NCBI GenBank assembly: GCA_036365145.1
Contig: JAEOAD010000024.1
Span: 17,051,501-17,115,500 of the forward strand
Direction: 5' to 3'
Length of the DNA: 64,000 nucleotides
Origin: Orientallactaga sibirica
Lineage: Eukaryota; Chordata; Mammalia; Rodentia; Dipodidae
This document shows, one piece after another, positions 1 through 10,416 of the stretch (position 1 is its first letter; every line of letters begins with the position of its first letter). Position numbers and translations under genes: made by a program. The notes beneath the pieces are model-generated. The model saw nothing but the letters and a program-made list of their open reading frames with translations, had not been told where the DNA came from and made no database searches.

Positions 1-451
1 AATAAGACTGTTGAGGAGTCAAGGGCAGGAGCTTGAAGTGGCTCCCAGCTTCTCAGGCTCTTTGGCTAAGGTGCGTGGGCTTTAGTTGACAATGGTTATG
101 TTTCTGCCCTATGATGAATGCCATTGATTAGGAAGTGGAATGAGGGGACAGAAAAGAAACTTTCAAAGGAGAGATAATAAGGTCTCTTGTAGAAACTATG
201 GTATATTGGCTCAATTCTCTTTAGCCTACTTAAAATGTCCCAACCAATACTCAAGACAGTCTATGTTAAGATTTGGTATGTTTAGCATGCCATGAAAGGT
301 TTATTTCCACATTTTCTATTGGGAAAAGCACTTTGTTTGGATAAAAGGAAGTGAACAAGTTGTTTGGGAAGGAGAAAAGTCCCTTTTACTATGAAATGTA
401 AGATGAGAAGAGGGGAAGAGGGACATGTATGTGATTATATGTATATATATA
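1..451. other. Unassigned non-coding sequence
   Basis: I recognise no repeat, gene or RNA here. Open frames are short and have no family resemblance. Confidence 0.5.
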
Positions 452-655
452 TAATTTTTATTTATTTATTGAGAGAGAGGCAGGCAGAAGGGGGGAGAAG
501 AGAATGGATGAATGGCCACATCATGGCCTCCAGGCACAAAATCCAGATACATGTGCCAATTTGTGCATTTGTCTTACATGGGTCTTAGGGAATTGAACCT
601 GGGTCCTTTGGCTTTGCAGGCAAGCACCTTAAGCACTAGGTCATCTCTCCAGCCC
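452..655 (-). mobile_element. DIP-like SINE, antisense
   Basis: Read on the plus strand it starts with TTTATTTATTTATTGAGAGAG and ends with CTAGGTCATCTCTCCAGCCC, the reverse complement of the tRNA-like head GGGCTGGAGAGATG. The body (CACATGTGCCAATTTGTGCA) matches the other copies. It is the first of four antisense copies in a row. Confidence 0.8.
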
Positions 656-660
656 TATAT

Positions 661-848
661 TTTTAAATATATTTTTCTTTTTATTTATGAGAGAGGGGGA
701 GAGAGAGTAAGAGAATGCAGGGCCTCTAGCCACTGCAAATGAACTCCAGACACATGCACCACTTTGTGCATCTGGCTTACGTGGGTCCTGTGGAGTTGAA
801 CTTGGGTTCTTTGGCTTTTGCAGGCAAGTGCCCTAACCATTGAGCCCA
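661..848 (-). mobile_element. DIP-like SINE, antisense, degenerate head
   Basis: The GAGAGAGGGGGAGAG tract, the CTCTAGCCACTGCAAATGAA body and the GCAGGCAAGTGCCCTAACC head match the family. The terminal CATCTCTCCAGCCC is decayed, which suggests an older copy. Confidence 0.75.
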
Positions 849-966
849 TGTGTGTGGTTTTGAGACTGCTGGGGATGGGATGCATAGGGAACTGGAAAGA
901 ACCCCAGTGGCAGTACAGTTAGAGGGGTTTCGAGAGATATACTACATAGAGTTTTTGTTTGATTGA

Positions 967-1209
967 TTTTTTTTTTTGGAGAAAGTCAGAGAGAGAGACA
1001 CACAGACAGAGAAAGGGCCACCAGTGGCCTCTCAGTCTCTGTGAACAAACCCCAGACACATGCGCCCCCTTGTGGGCAAGTGCAGTATTGTGCCTTTGTG
1101 TGCCTTTGCGTCACTTTGTGTCTGGCTAAACGTGGGACCTGGAGAATTGAACAGGTGTTCTTAGGTTTAGCAGGCAGGTACTTTAACTGCTAAGCCATCT
1201 CTCCAGCCC
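967..1209 (-). mobile_element. DIP-like SINE, long subfamily, antisense
   Basis: It carries the extra block of the long form (GCGCCCCCTTGTGGGCAAGTG, then a TTGTGCCTTTG/GCGTCACTTTG segment) and ends in GCTAAGCCATCTCTCCAGCC. The poly(T) at its left edge is the A tail seen antisense. Confidence 0.8.
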
Positions 1210-1338
1210 TTGTTTGTTTTGTTTGTCAAGGTAGAGTCTCGTTCTAGCCCTGGCTGACCTGGAATTAGCCTCAGGGTAGCCTCAAACTCATAGGGATCCT
1301 CCTACCTCAGCCTTTTAAGTGAGGTGTGTGCCAACACA
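1210..1338 (-). mobile_element. B1 SINE, antisense
   Basis: AAGGTAGAGTCTCGTTCTAGCC followed by GGCTGACCTGGAATTAG and CCTCAAACTCATAGGGATCC is the reverse complement of a B1 monomer. The 5' end of the element (right side) is decayed. Confidence 0.75.
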
Positions 1339-1470
1339 TGAAGGGGAGGAGAAAGGAGAGGAGCAGAGAATGGGTGTGCCAAGGCCTGTAGATGCTCCAG
1401 CCACTTTGTGTGTCTGGATTTACATGGGCACTGGGGATTGAACTAGTTCACTCAGCAGTCTCTCCAGCCC
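1339..1470 (-). mobile_element. DIP-like SINE fragment, antisense
   Basis: A shortened copy: GAGAATGGGTGTGCCAAGGCC, then GTGTGTCTGGATTTACATGG and the terminal CAGTCTCTCCAGCCCC. Part of the middle and the A-box region is missing. Confidence 0.65.
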
Positions 1471-2093
1471 CATCCATGGATTTTTCTAAGATGGATGTTG
1501 TTTGAACTCTGCGAACACCCTCTTCCCAGCTTCTGTTCTTGGTCTCCCAAGCAGAATAATCATGAGTGAAATCCACACTTGTCACCTTTTTTTTTTAAAG
1601 GGCAGCAAGACAAATTCTCCTGAGGAAATTTCAAAAGATATCTCTTCCTAACTGCGAGCATGTTGGGCGATGAAGAGATAGGAGGAAAAGATACATAGAG
1701 ACAGCTGACATGTGCACTGAAGTGACAAACATGACAAAATTACCTTAGACAGCAGCAGCCATATTTTTGTAATTTAGAATACTGATTTTGTATTCAGAGT
1801 TTGTAACTTGGTTTTGCCTCGCTTCTCATTTTATCTTTTCCTTTTAATGTGTTATCTTATATTGTTTCCCCCAGGAAAGGAAGGTGGTTTGCAGTACCTG
1901 TTGGCAGAAAAATGTCATTGGTGGGTAATCTCTCCTCTCTAATGAATCAAATGTTTTATGTATTTTTTTCTAAGCATAAACTATTGCTTGGCAAGCTGTC
2001 AAAACGGTCTTCTATAGTGTAACATGCAGAGATACCACACACTTCTCTGGCCCTGCATAGGATTAGTTTTGAGTTGTTAAAAGTAAAGAAAAG
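1471..2093. other. Unassigned non-coding sequence
   Basis: No recognisable repeat or coding signal. Confidence 0.5.
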
Positions 2094-2381
2094 GGGGCTG
2101 GAAAGATTGCTTAGTGGTTAAGGTGCCTGCCTGTGAAGCCTAAGAATGCCCATTCGATTCTCCAGGTCCCACGTTTAGCCAGATGCAAAGTGATGCAAGG
2201 GTGCAATGCTGCGCTTGCCCATAAGTGGGTGCATGCGGCTGAGAAGCTGCTGGCATGCCCATTCTCTCTCTCTGACTCTCTCCAAAGAAAAGAAAAGAAA
2301 AGAAAAGAAAAGAAAAGAAAAGAAAAGAAAAGAAAAGAAAAGAAATAAAATAAAATAAAATAAAATAAAATAAAATAAAAT
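2094..2381 (+). mobile_element. DIP-like SINE, long form, with expanded tail
   Basis: The head GGGGCTGGAAAGATTGCTTAG and the body GTGATGCAAGGGTGCAATGC are clear. The tail after CTCTGACTCTCTCC has expanded into AAAAG repeats (to about 2343) and then AAAAT repeats (to 2381). The sequence AAAAGTAAAGAAAAG just before it may be the target site. Confidence 0.8.
2281..2381 (+). repeat. (AAAAG)n(AAAAT)n microsatellite in a SINE tail
   Basis: About eleven AAAAG units are followed by about seven AAAAT units. The pair lies exactly between two SINE copies, so it grew from the first copy's A-rich tail. Confidence 0.9.
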
Positions 2382-2629
2382 GGCTGGAGAGATGGCTTAG
2401 CAGTTAAGGTGCCTGCCTGTGAAGCCTAAGAATGCCCATTCAAATCTTCAGGTCTTACGTTTAGCCAGATACAAAAAAGTGATGCAAGTGCACAATGTCG
2501 CACATGTGCACAAGGGGATGCAGGCATCTGGAGTTCATTCACAGTGGCTGAGGGGCCGCTGGCATGCCCATTCTCTCTCTCTTTCTCTGTCTCTCTAAAA
2601 TTAAAAAAAAAAAGAAAGAAAATAAGATT
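2382..2629 (+). mobile_element. DIP-like SINE, long form, sense
   Basis: It starts GGCTGGAGAGATGGCTTAGC directly after the preceding tail and ends in CTCTCTAAAATTAAAAAAAA. It is head-to-tail with the preceding copy. Confidence 0.85.
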
Positions 2630-2968
2630 ACAAGAGAGAATGAGTTGCTTATGAGGAGGAAAAATGAACACTAAGGCAGATGGGAGCAAAGAGCTATTTG
2701 TCCTGCTTGTAAGAAAGCCCTGGGGAACTTCTGAGGATAATATCCTTAACATTTATACAGCTCTTCATACTTTCAAGTGCTTCCTCAAATTAAGGGTCAT
2801 TAATCACACACTAGCTGCAGGTCATTCAATGAATTAGCTGTTGGTTTAGACAGAGAGCTGCACATCATTCTGAAGACTGAGAGCAAACACAATGCACTTT
2901 ATACTTCTTGGAAGTTTTTACTTTCTTGTTTTCATTGTGAGTTGTGTGGGAGTGAATTCTCATTATGA

Positions 2969-2970
<2 letters not shown>

Positions 2971-3031
<61 letters not shown>

Positions 3032-3046
3032 TACATACATATATAT
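2971..3046. repeat. (TA)n microsatellite
   Basis: Alternating TA, interrupted by GTA and CATACATACAT near the right end. Confidence 0.95.
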
Positions 3047-3114
3047 TTACTTTCATATACACTTACATGTATATGAAATACTAATTTATTAACTGATATT
3101 ATCATGTTTTTCTT

Positions 3115-3339
3115 CTTTATTTTTAGAGAGAGAGAGAGAGAGAGAGAGAAAATTGGCACACCAGGACCTCAGCCACTGCAACTGAACTCCATATGCTTTA
3201 GCCACCTAGTGGGCACGTGCGACCTTGCATACTTGCCTCACCTTTTGTGCTTCTGGCTTACGTGGCATCCACAGAGTCGAACATGGGTCCTTAGGCTTCA
3301 CAGGTAAGGGCCTTATCTGCTAAGCCACCTTTCCAGCCC
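3115..3339 (-). mobile_element. DIP-like SINE, antisense, with target-site duplication
   Basis: It runs from TTATTTTTAGAGAGAGAG to CTAAGCCACCTTTCCAGCCC. CATGTTTTTCTT occurs on both sides (3103-3114 and 3340-3351), a 12-base duplication typical of L1-driven insertion. Confidence 0.85.
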
Positions 3340-3351
3340 CATGTTTTTCTT

Positions 3352-3458
3352 TTGAAAAAGGAATTCACTATATAGTTCAGGTTGGCCTCATATTTCAGAT
3401 CTCCCTGCCTCCATCTCTTCGCACCCCACGCTGGGATCACAGAGGTGGGTCATCATAG
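3352..3458 (-). mobile_element. Old B1-like fragment, antisense
   Basis: AATTCACTATATAGTTCAGG, TTGGCCTCATATTTCAGATC and a decayed GCTGGGATCACAG keep the order of an antisense B1 with many changes. Confidence 0.5.
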
Positions 3459-4404
3459 TTTTGGAGATATGGCTATATAAAGAGACTCCATGTTCTTAGA
3501 ATTGTCACAGCAAAAGCAATCCCTGAATGTCCCTCCTCTATGCAGGGGAACATGCTGACACTTAGCAGTCAGTAAAATGGAACAATCTAGTATTCCTTCC
3601 TCTCCGGGTTGAAAGTCTCCACTTTAACTGCACTCATAATAACACGGGGCTCTGAATTAGACCCATCTCCCTCTGCGTGAATGCCATGGCTGTTTGGCTA
3701 TTTCCAAGGCTCATAACTCAGTTTATCTTCAACCCGAAAAGAAATCACACATATAAGACTGCTGTGTATTTGGCATGTTTATGTCTAAATGTCAAGAAGG
3801 GCTTGTTTTCCATTAGTTTTCTCGCATGCTGTCCTTTGATAAATAATCACAAGTAATTGAGGTCCCGGAGGAGCCATAGATATTTGGAGTGGAGATTTGC
3901 AAAAAGTGATGGAAGTTCCTTTGGCTTTGATGGTCGAATATATTAAGAGCACTACGATTCTGATGGGTTAACCTACAAAGGCTTGAAACTGGCTATTCCT
4001 CACAGCAGCTCCTCCTTATTTCCTTCCTTCAGATCATCACGCAACAACTCCTGCAGCCCTCCTCTTCTTTTCTGAGCCACAATGTATTTGCCTGGAAACA
4101 GGAAGTGGCAGTGCTTTCTGCCACTTCCAGCTGGCACCTCTGCCAGTAGAACCCAGGGAAGCAGGAGGTTCCGTGGTCTCAGGCAAGAAGCTGGGTGATT
4201 AGTTCAGGCCCCTGCTGGCCCCTGAATTTTGTCCTTAAGTGCTCAGGGGAGGCTTATGGGGAAAAACCAGTGTGAGAGTGCTAATTCGCCTGAGCCTGAG
4301 GCTCATGGGTATTTGAAACTTGTCCCCGTTCACTTATAATGGGTCTAACACAATTCATTACCATTTTGGCTACTTTATGCTTACTAACTCTTCCTTCCAT
4401 GATT
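3459..4404. other. Unassigned non-coding sequence
   Basis: Mostly unique-looking sequence with no repeat or coding signature. It is one of the longer clean stretches in the left part of the window. Confidence 0.5.
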
Positions 4405-5410
4405 CTCAAGAGAAACAGAACCAGTAGAGTATATAGATTTTTATATTTGTATATACATATATGTGTATGAAGAGATTTATTGGATTAGTGTACACAATCA
4501 GAGGCCAAATAACACAATAATATGTGTCTGTGTACTGGAGCAAGGCCAAGGATAAGCGGGATGTTGGACTATTTAATCTTTATCAGTGCAGTGTGACAGT
4601 TAATCTTTTTTTTTTTTTTTTTTATTCAAAATAGGGTCTCACTCTAGCCCAGGCTGACCTGGATCTCATTCTGTAGTCTCAGGGTGGCCTTGAACTCACG
4701 GTGATCCTCCGAACTCTGCTCCCAAGTGCTGGGATTAAAGGTGTGCGCCACCACTCCCAGCTTGTGACAGTTAATCTTCATCCTCACCTTGACTGGACTG
4801 AGAGATGCCTGGCGAATTAGTAAACACACCTCCACGTGTGTCTTTGTGAACATAACCTCAGACTGGGCAGCTACAGGTTCTCTGCCACTCCAGTATGCAG
4901 ACAGATATTATTGAGCTATTTGGCCTCTGATTTTGTACATTAATCCAATAAATCTCTTCAGTAACATACACATATAGGTAAGAACCTGTAACTGCCCCAT
5001 CCAGGAATCTGGAGGCCTCAGAAGGGGTCAATGATGCAAAACTGCCCAAGGCTGCAGGCCTAGGAATTCCCTGGAGAATCCCTGTTGTCTGAGGGCAATG
5101 GTGAGAGCAACAGTCACTTGCCCAGAGAGATTGGATCTTTCACTCATCGGGTGGGGTGGCTTTCTCTTCCATTCTTCTTCCATCCAGGCTCCCAGTCTAG
5201 TGGATGGGTCCACCCACATTCAGGGCAGGAGTAACGTCTCAGTTATCCTCCTGCATACCAGTCCTCTTAAGGTTATGTCCACATAGACCCACCTGCAGGT
5301 GTGCTTTACTAATAATTTCCCAGGCACCTCTCAGTCCGGTGAAGGTGAGATTAACTGTCCCACTGCACTGACAGAGCAGAAATAGTGCAACATCCGCTTA
5401 TCCTTGGCGG
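4405..5410. repeat. Old interspersed repeat rearranged into inverted arms
   Basis: The block at 4456-4540 (AAGAGATTTATTGGATTAG, then CAGAGGCCAAATA, then TACTGGAG) reappears reverse-complemented at 4888-4977. The block at about 4541-4607 plus 4779-4860 reappears reverse-complemented at about 5268-5410. Most bases pair in each case. The left edge AAGAGAAACAGAACCAG resembles an old repeat widespread in mammals, but I cannot name it with confidence. A B1 interrupts the left arm. Confidence 0.7.
4608..4762 (-). mobile_element. B1 SINE, antisense, with perfect target-site duplication
   Basis: Poly(T), AGGGTCTCACTCTAGCCCAG and the end TGTGCGCCACCACTCCCAGC identify an antisense B1. TGTGACAGTTAATCTT is present at 4592-4607 and again at 4763-4778, a perfect 16-base duplication. 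It interrupts the left inverted arm. Confidence 0.92.
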
Positions 5411-5685
5411 AGTTGTCTCCTTTCATTTTCCAGTCAGAACTTAGCAACCTCAGCTCTCAAGTGGGCTTATGACTTTGCACATGACTTGCTTTTTTTTCTT
5501 GGGAGGATATAACTGGTATTCTCTTGCAGTGTTTTGATTTTCAAGCAGAAGCCAGCCTTACCTTTTCTGTTTTCAACACACCGTAATTTTCCATGCTTCG
5601 TTGAGCCAGGTAGGAAGTAGCAGAAAGCTGAGGGTTCCCAGGAATTCTGTCTCCTTAGCTAGCACTTCATTTAAGAATTCATCCT
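5411..5685. other. Unassigned sequence with an L1 insertion site
   Basis: No repeat is recognised before AGAATTCATCCTA at 5673-5685, which is the left copy of the duplication flanking the next element. Confidence 0.5.
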
Positions 5686-6135
5686 ATGCTCACACAAATG
5701 CAATAGTGGCACACTGCCATGGTGGGTTACCAACTGCTCTGGATTTGGCTAAAGGATCCACTCAGTGGAACGGAACCCATACCTGGTACTGGAAAACAAG
5801 TCAGAACCATATCCCAAAATGAGTTCACCCTCTAATATCAACCTCCCACCAATTGTGGGATACAAGAGGGCCTACACCCATTAAATTCACTCTAAAACAA
5901 TAATGGCTATCCATGTACCTTGCACTGACCTCACTCTCCGTCGGAGAATTTGCTTCTCTTTTTCAGATGGACGTAGAACCTGAGGAGAGAATTAGCCCAT
6001 CACACTCACCAGGGCACCAGCTGAATAATAGAATAATTGGGGAAATGAGCAAGAGTGCTGTTTTCTCAGAGAACCTGGTATCAGCACATGGGTGAAGGAG
6101 ATAGACACAGAGAACATTCAACCTCTACAAAGCAG

Positions 6136-6160
6136 AGATCCAGAGATCCAGAGATCCAGA
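6136..6160 (+). repeat. Three 8-base AGATCCAG repeats
   Basis: AGATCCAG occurs three times in tandem inside the L1-like element. The related copy near 51.86 kb has a single GTGATCCAGAGGCTCC, so this is a local expansion. Confidence 0.8.
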
Positions 6161-6322
6161 GACTCCTATGAACACGTCCCTGAAATAGACCTAAAATGAA
6201 CCCAACATGGCTTAGGGAAATTTGCAGAAGAGGGGGTGGAAAGATTGTTAGAGCCATGAGTTGGGTCATTATGCACAGAGACATTGCCTCTACCGCATAA
6301 CTGATGGCTATCCCTACAATTT

Positions 6323-6590
6323 TTTTTTTTTTTTTTTTTTGGAGAGAGACACAGAGAGAGACAGAGAGAGAGGGGGACAGGAAGACAGAGATGGGGGTGA
6401 CAGCAGCCTCTCAGCTGCTGGGAACGAAATCTAGATGTATGCGCCCCCTTGTGGTCAAGTACGGCATTGTACCCTTGCATCACTGCATCTGGCTAAACGT
6501 GGGACCTGGAGATTGGAACCGCTGGGATTGGAGTCAGCATTCTTAGGTTTAGGAGGCAGGCGCCTTAACCACTAAGCCATCTCTCCAGCC
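6323..6590 (-). mobile_element. DIP-like SINE, long form, nested in the L1-like element
   Basis: Poly(T), GGAGAGAGACACAGAGAGAG, the long-form block TACGGCATTGTACCCTTGC and the end TAAGCCATCTCTCCAGCC. CTATCCCTACAATTT flanks it at 6308-6322 and 6591-6605, a perfect 15-base duplication. Confidence 0.92.
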
Positions 6591-6720
6591 CTATCCCTAC
6601 AATTTAAGACCCACAATCCCCGAGGGGGGAGGGCAGGGAGAAGGCCACCGATGGTACCATCATGGCTCTATGCACATTATATAGATAACTAATAATAATA
6701 ATAAAAAAGAGTTCATCCTA

Positions 6721-7069
6721 AACCTGAACTCAATGCCACTTTCATTTCAGCTCAAATATTTTTCTCAACAGCTCCCATTATGCTCTGGGGCACCTTGAAC
6801 TTCAGCTACAAGGGTAGCCTCAGAATATATGGAATGAGATTTCCTGTGATGGAATCCAGAGTGTGCCACATTCTAGCTTTGTCACCTTGGGCTAAACCAG
6901 TCCCTAAGGGTTAGCATTTTCATGTGTAGAGAAAGTAATAATAAATGAAAGATTTCTCCATCAGGTTCCAGGCTTCATTATTTCTGTTCTGGGAACATTG
7001 TCTGGTGAAACACAACATGTGAAACAAATGCCCAATTCAAGATTAGCTCAGTAGCCACATTTTCTTTTT
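6721..7069. other. Unassigned non-coding sequence
   Basis: Nothing recognised. Confidence 0.5.
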
Positions 7070-7147
7070 CTTACTACTTAGGTACTGGGGATCAAGCCCG
7101 GAGCCTTGTGCAGGAGACATTGTACAACTGAGCTACGTGCCCAGGCT
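7070..7147 (-). mobile_element. ID-like tRNA-derived SINE, antisense
   Basis: TACTGGGGATCAAGCCCGGA and ACAACTGAGCTACGTGCCCA are the reverse complement of an ID/tRNA-Ala-like head with a B box. The copy is short and has no clear A tail. Confidence 0.65.
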
Positions 7148-7424
7148 TCCTTTTATTCTCCCTCAACCAGCTTTGTGAGCATGTAAGAAAGCTATTCCAT
7201 TTCCCATAGCGGGTGGTACATTGAATCACCTATGGCAGAAGGTAAAGTCACTCCTTTTCTGAGTTTAAAACGTGTTTCCCCCATGACTCTCAAATCTTCT
7301 CCTCTTTATTCTTATCAGTTTGTAACCTTGTTATTTCTACTTAAATAAGTCTGGTGAGATTGAATATAAGAGTTGACTAAAGTTCTGTATATCTATTGAA
7401 TTTTAAAATATCTGTTAATTCTCT

Positions 7425-7426
<2 letters not shown>
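7148..7426. other. Unassigned non-coding sequence
   Basis: Nothing recognised. Confidence 0.45.
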
Positions 7427-7480
<54 letters not shown>

Positions 7481-7486
7481 GTATAT
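7427..7486. repeat. (TA)n microsatellite
   Basis: About 24 uninterrupted TA units, then two TATG variants. Confidence 0.95.
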
Positions 7487-8191
7487 TCCATTACTCATCA
7501 AATGATTTGTTAAGCTCAATATATTAGGAATTGTTATAGCAGATGTTATTATGTTGTTTCATAAGGCAAAGGCCTTATGAACTACTTAAAAAGGAGAACA
7601 GATTCAATAGACTATAATAGTCACTGATAAACAGACCATCACCAGCCTTAAGTCACATTGATGTATCACTATGATATGGTTAGTTATCACAGGAGTCATC
7701 GTTATATGGAAGATTTTGATGATTATATGGAAGATTTGGATCTGAGTGAAAAATAAAAATAGCTTTCTGTGAGGTTTAATAAAAACCAATTTCTTGTTCA
7801 TGCTTTATGTCAGTGAATGTTCAATCATACTTTAAAAGAATTATAAATGACAGAAGTATAGCCAACCTTTATATCCTGACTCTTGGTTAGTTAAGTGTTT
7901 GGGTAATGGCATTTTCTAAAGATTAATCTTTACACAAAGACGTGTTTTTTTTTCACACAAATTCACAGTCATTTATTCTGCAAATTTTAACACCAAGAGC
8001 CAACCTAAGTATTGGGATAACTGTCAAAAATAGAAAACCCTCTTGTAGGAAGCTTACATGTTATTAAGAAAGACAGAAGTATGTATGCCAGATGAATATG
8101 TAAACTACATAGTAGATACTCGTAAAGCCTGAGGAGAAAATAATCTAAATTATAAAAAGGAGATTTTTAAACAGGAGAAGAATGGGACAAT
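7487..8191. other. Unassigned AT-rich sequence
   Basis: Low-complexity AT-rich DNA with a partial direct repeat of GATTATATGGAAGATTT near 7705-7740. No element recognised. Confidence 0.45.
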
Positions 8192-8310
8192 GGGCGCACA
8201 CATCTAGAGTTCGTTCACAGCCCCTGAGAGGCTGCTGGTGCGCCCATTATCTGTCTTCCTCTCCCTCTCCGTCTCTGTCTGTGTCTCTCTCTCTCAAAAA
8301 AAAAATTTTT
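8192..8310 (+). mobile_element. 5'-truncated DIP-like SINE, sense
   Basis: Only the 3' half is present: CATCTAGAGTTCGTTCACAG, CTGCTGGTGCGCCCATT, a CT-rich stretch and an A tail. The tRNA-like head is missing. Confidence 0.75.
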
Positions 8311-9471
8311 TTTGCATTGAGACAAGGTAAAGGATAATCATTGCCTGGGAAGGGTGGAAAAATTCACAGCCTGATTATATGCCAGGCCCTAAAATGTTTC
8401 AAGAAATTAAACTGTTCCCCCAAGATCAGAGGAATCTGGAATTTGGAACTTGACAGGAGTGACTGACGACCATGTCACTGAACACAGAGGATGTGGCTGA
8501 AACCAGCAAGCCGAACATTCATCTCTCCACCCACCTCCCTGAGTCACCTGAACAATAGTCCAGAGCTTCTAACTCTAATTAGGAGGGCCAAAGTTACTTC
8601 CCTAGGAAATTTGGATTGTGCATTTATGGAACCTGGAGATTTGTCAGAAGAAATATTGATTGTGGAGCTATAACAAATGGGACATAAACTGAAAGTCTGT
8701 ACTTAAGGCCTCTTCCCTTGTGTATAAACTTCAGTCAAAATGCTGGCAGCCAGGCTGATATTTATGTGGATCCGGATGCACACTGTTCAGTGCAAGAAGC
8801 GGCCACTCATATTACAGTGTTGCATACTTTTGACGATTTTCAGAAAAATCGTGGTAAAATGCCTGATTTTACCAAATCAAGTCATTATTATGAATTTCCA
8901 ACAGATGGGTGTAAAGAATCTTGAGAGTGATAGATCTTTTTATTTTAATCACAAGCATACTTACTGGATGGTTGGCCATTAGCAGCATCTCAAATTCTCC
9001 CACTCCTACACCACATTATAGACATAGAAGATTGGCAAATACTTCTCCATAATTGTATGGCTCCCAGGCAGAAAAAAAAACAACAAAATATACACAAAAT
9101 GCCATTAAGAGAGATCTTTTATTAAAATAGACAGCCTTCCTGATCTCTGCTAAATCATCCTAATATGAAAGCTGGCTCCAGTGCTCAGAACTTCACTGAT
9201 GTGTGGACAGCCAGCCTATGATGGTGACATATTTGTAAAATGCCTCAGATGCAAAAGAGCTAAGTAAGCAAATAGAGAAAAAACAAATATTGATCAGAGA
9301 TAAAGCAGGATGAGTAAAAAGAAACAAGCGCAAATAATACACAAAAGAAAGATAGAATATTATAACATGAATAGAAAATGACAAATGCGCTTAAAAGAAC
9401 GGGCATTAAGTATTAAAATGGAATTTTCAGGAATAAAGGAAGGAGAAAATATCAGTACATTTAAGAAATCT
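8311..9471. other. Unassigned non-coding sequence
   Basis: Two overlapping 68-80 aa frames at about 8.72-8.98 kb have no recognisable domain and no upstream or downstream exon signals, so I do not call a gene. Confidence 0.45.
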
Positions 9472-9668
9472 GGGCTGGAGAGATGGCTTAGTAGTTAAGG
9501 CATTTGCCTGCAAAGCCAACAGACCCAGGTTTGATTCCCCAGGAGCCATGTAAACCAGATGCACAAGGTGGTGCATATGTCTGGAGTTTGTTTGCAGGAG
9601 CTAGAGGTCCTGGAGCACCCTCTCTTTCTCTCTCTCTCTCAAATAAATAATTTTTTTAAAAAATAAAT
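9472..9668 (+). mobile_element. DIP-like SINE, short form, sense
   Basis: Head GGGCTGGAGAGATGGCTTAG, B-box region GGTTTGATTCCCCAGG, body GGAGTTTGTTTGCAGGAG and an AAATAAATAATTTTTTTAAA tail. Confidence 0.88.
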
Positions 9669-10070
9669 CTACCACACTACACAAAGAGCCCCAGAAAGAA
9701 GAACAGAGAAAATAGAGGGATCGGTCATAGGATTTATATCAGAAGAGAAATTCTGAGCTCTGAGAAGGTCCCGAAGGGTCTACACAAATACATTTAATCA
9801 TTTAAAAGACAAACACATCAAGGAGTTCAACTGGTATTTTAAATGACCAATAATGAAGGAGAAATACCAAAACTTTCTTGGAGATGCAAGATAGACAAGA
9901 CTGAACATTAATGTGTCTCCGATACTTTTTAGCTATAACCACATGCTACAGCACATAGACCACAGCATTCACGACTGAGAAGTAAGTAGTGTTGTGTTTA
10001 GAATTCTCCTACAAGCCAGGGGAGGCAAATATTCAAGTATAAGTTCTACCTTTATCTCTCTCCCTTCCTC
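9669..10070. other. Unassigned non-coding sequence
   Basis: Nothing recognised. Confidence 0.45.
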
Positions 10071-10076
10071 TTTCTT

Positions 10077-10145
<69 letters not shown>
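10071..10145. repeat. (TTTC)n microsatellite
   Basis: A pyrimidine-only tract of TTTC units. Mirror symmetry would allow triplex formation. Confidence 0.92.
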
Positions 10146-10330
10146 GCCCTTTTGATTCTTTCACTCACATGTATTTATTTGTTAAATTTATCTTGTATGT
10201 ACTGATGGGGGTTTCATAATGACGTTTATTCAAGTATATCATGTAGTTTAATCATAGTCTCTTGCCGATGTGGTCTTTTCTCCCTCCTCCCCTCCAACTA
10301 TTCTCTGTCCTTTCTCAGCAGACTCACATA

Positions 10331-10334
<4 letters not shown>

Positions 10335-10414
<80 letters not shown>
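10335..10414. repeat. (TC)n(CA)n compound microsatellite
   Basis: About 19 TC units are followed by about 20 CA units inside the antisense L1. CA runs can adopt Z-DNA and TC runs can form triplex. Confidence 0.95.

Positions 10415-10416
<2 letters not shown>

Larger units (their letters stand above)
5686..6707 (+). mobile_element. 5'-truncated L1-like 3' end (rodent Lx-type), sense
   Basis: A non-coding block with an A-rich (AAT)nAAAAA tail. It is flanked by AGAATTCATCCTA (5673-5685) and AGAGTTCATCCTA (6708-6720), a 13-base duplication with one mismatch. The landmarks AATAGTGGCACAC, CTTTTTCAGATGG and GAAAGATTGTTAGAGCC recur near 10.9, 51.5 and 59.9 kb. Assignment to an L1 3' UTR rests on the tail, the duplication and remembered rodent sequences. 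No ORF2 remains. It is interrupted by a DIP. Confidence 0.65.

Noticed and set aside
8718..8982. Two overlapping 68-80 codon frames as a possible processed pseudogene
   Set aside because: No recognisable protein, no poly(A) remnant and no target duplication.
9472..9560. tRNA gene from the DIP head
   Set aside because: The tRNA-like head is part of a dispersed SINE present about forty times and ends in a SINE tail.
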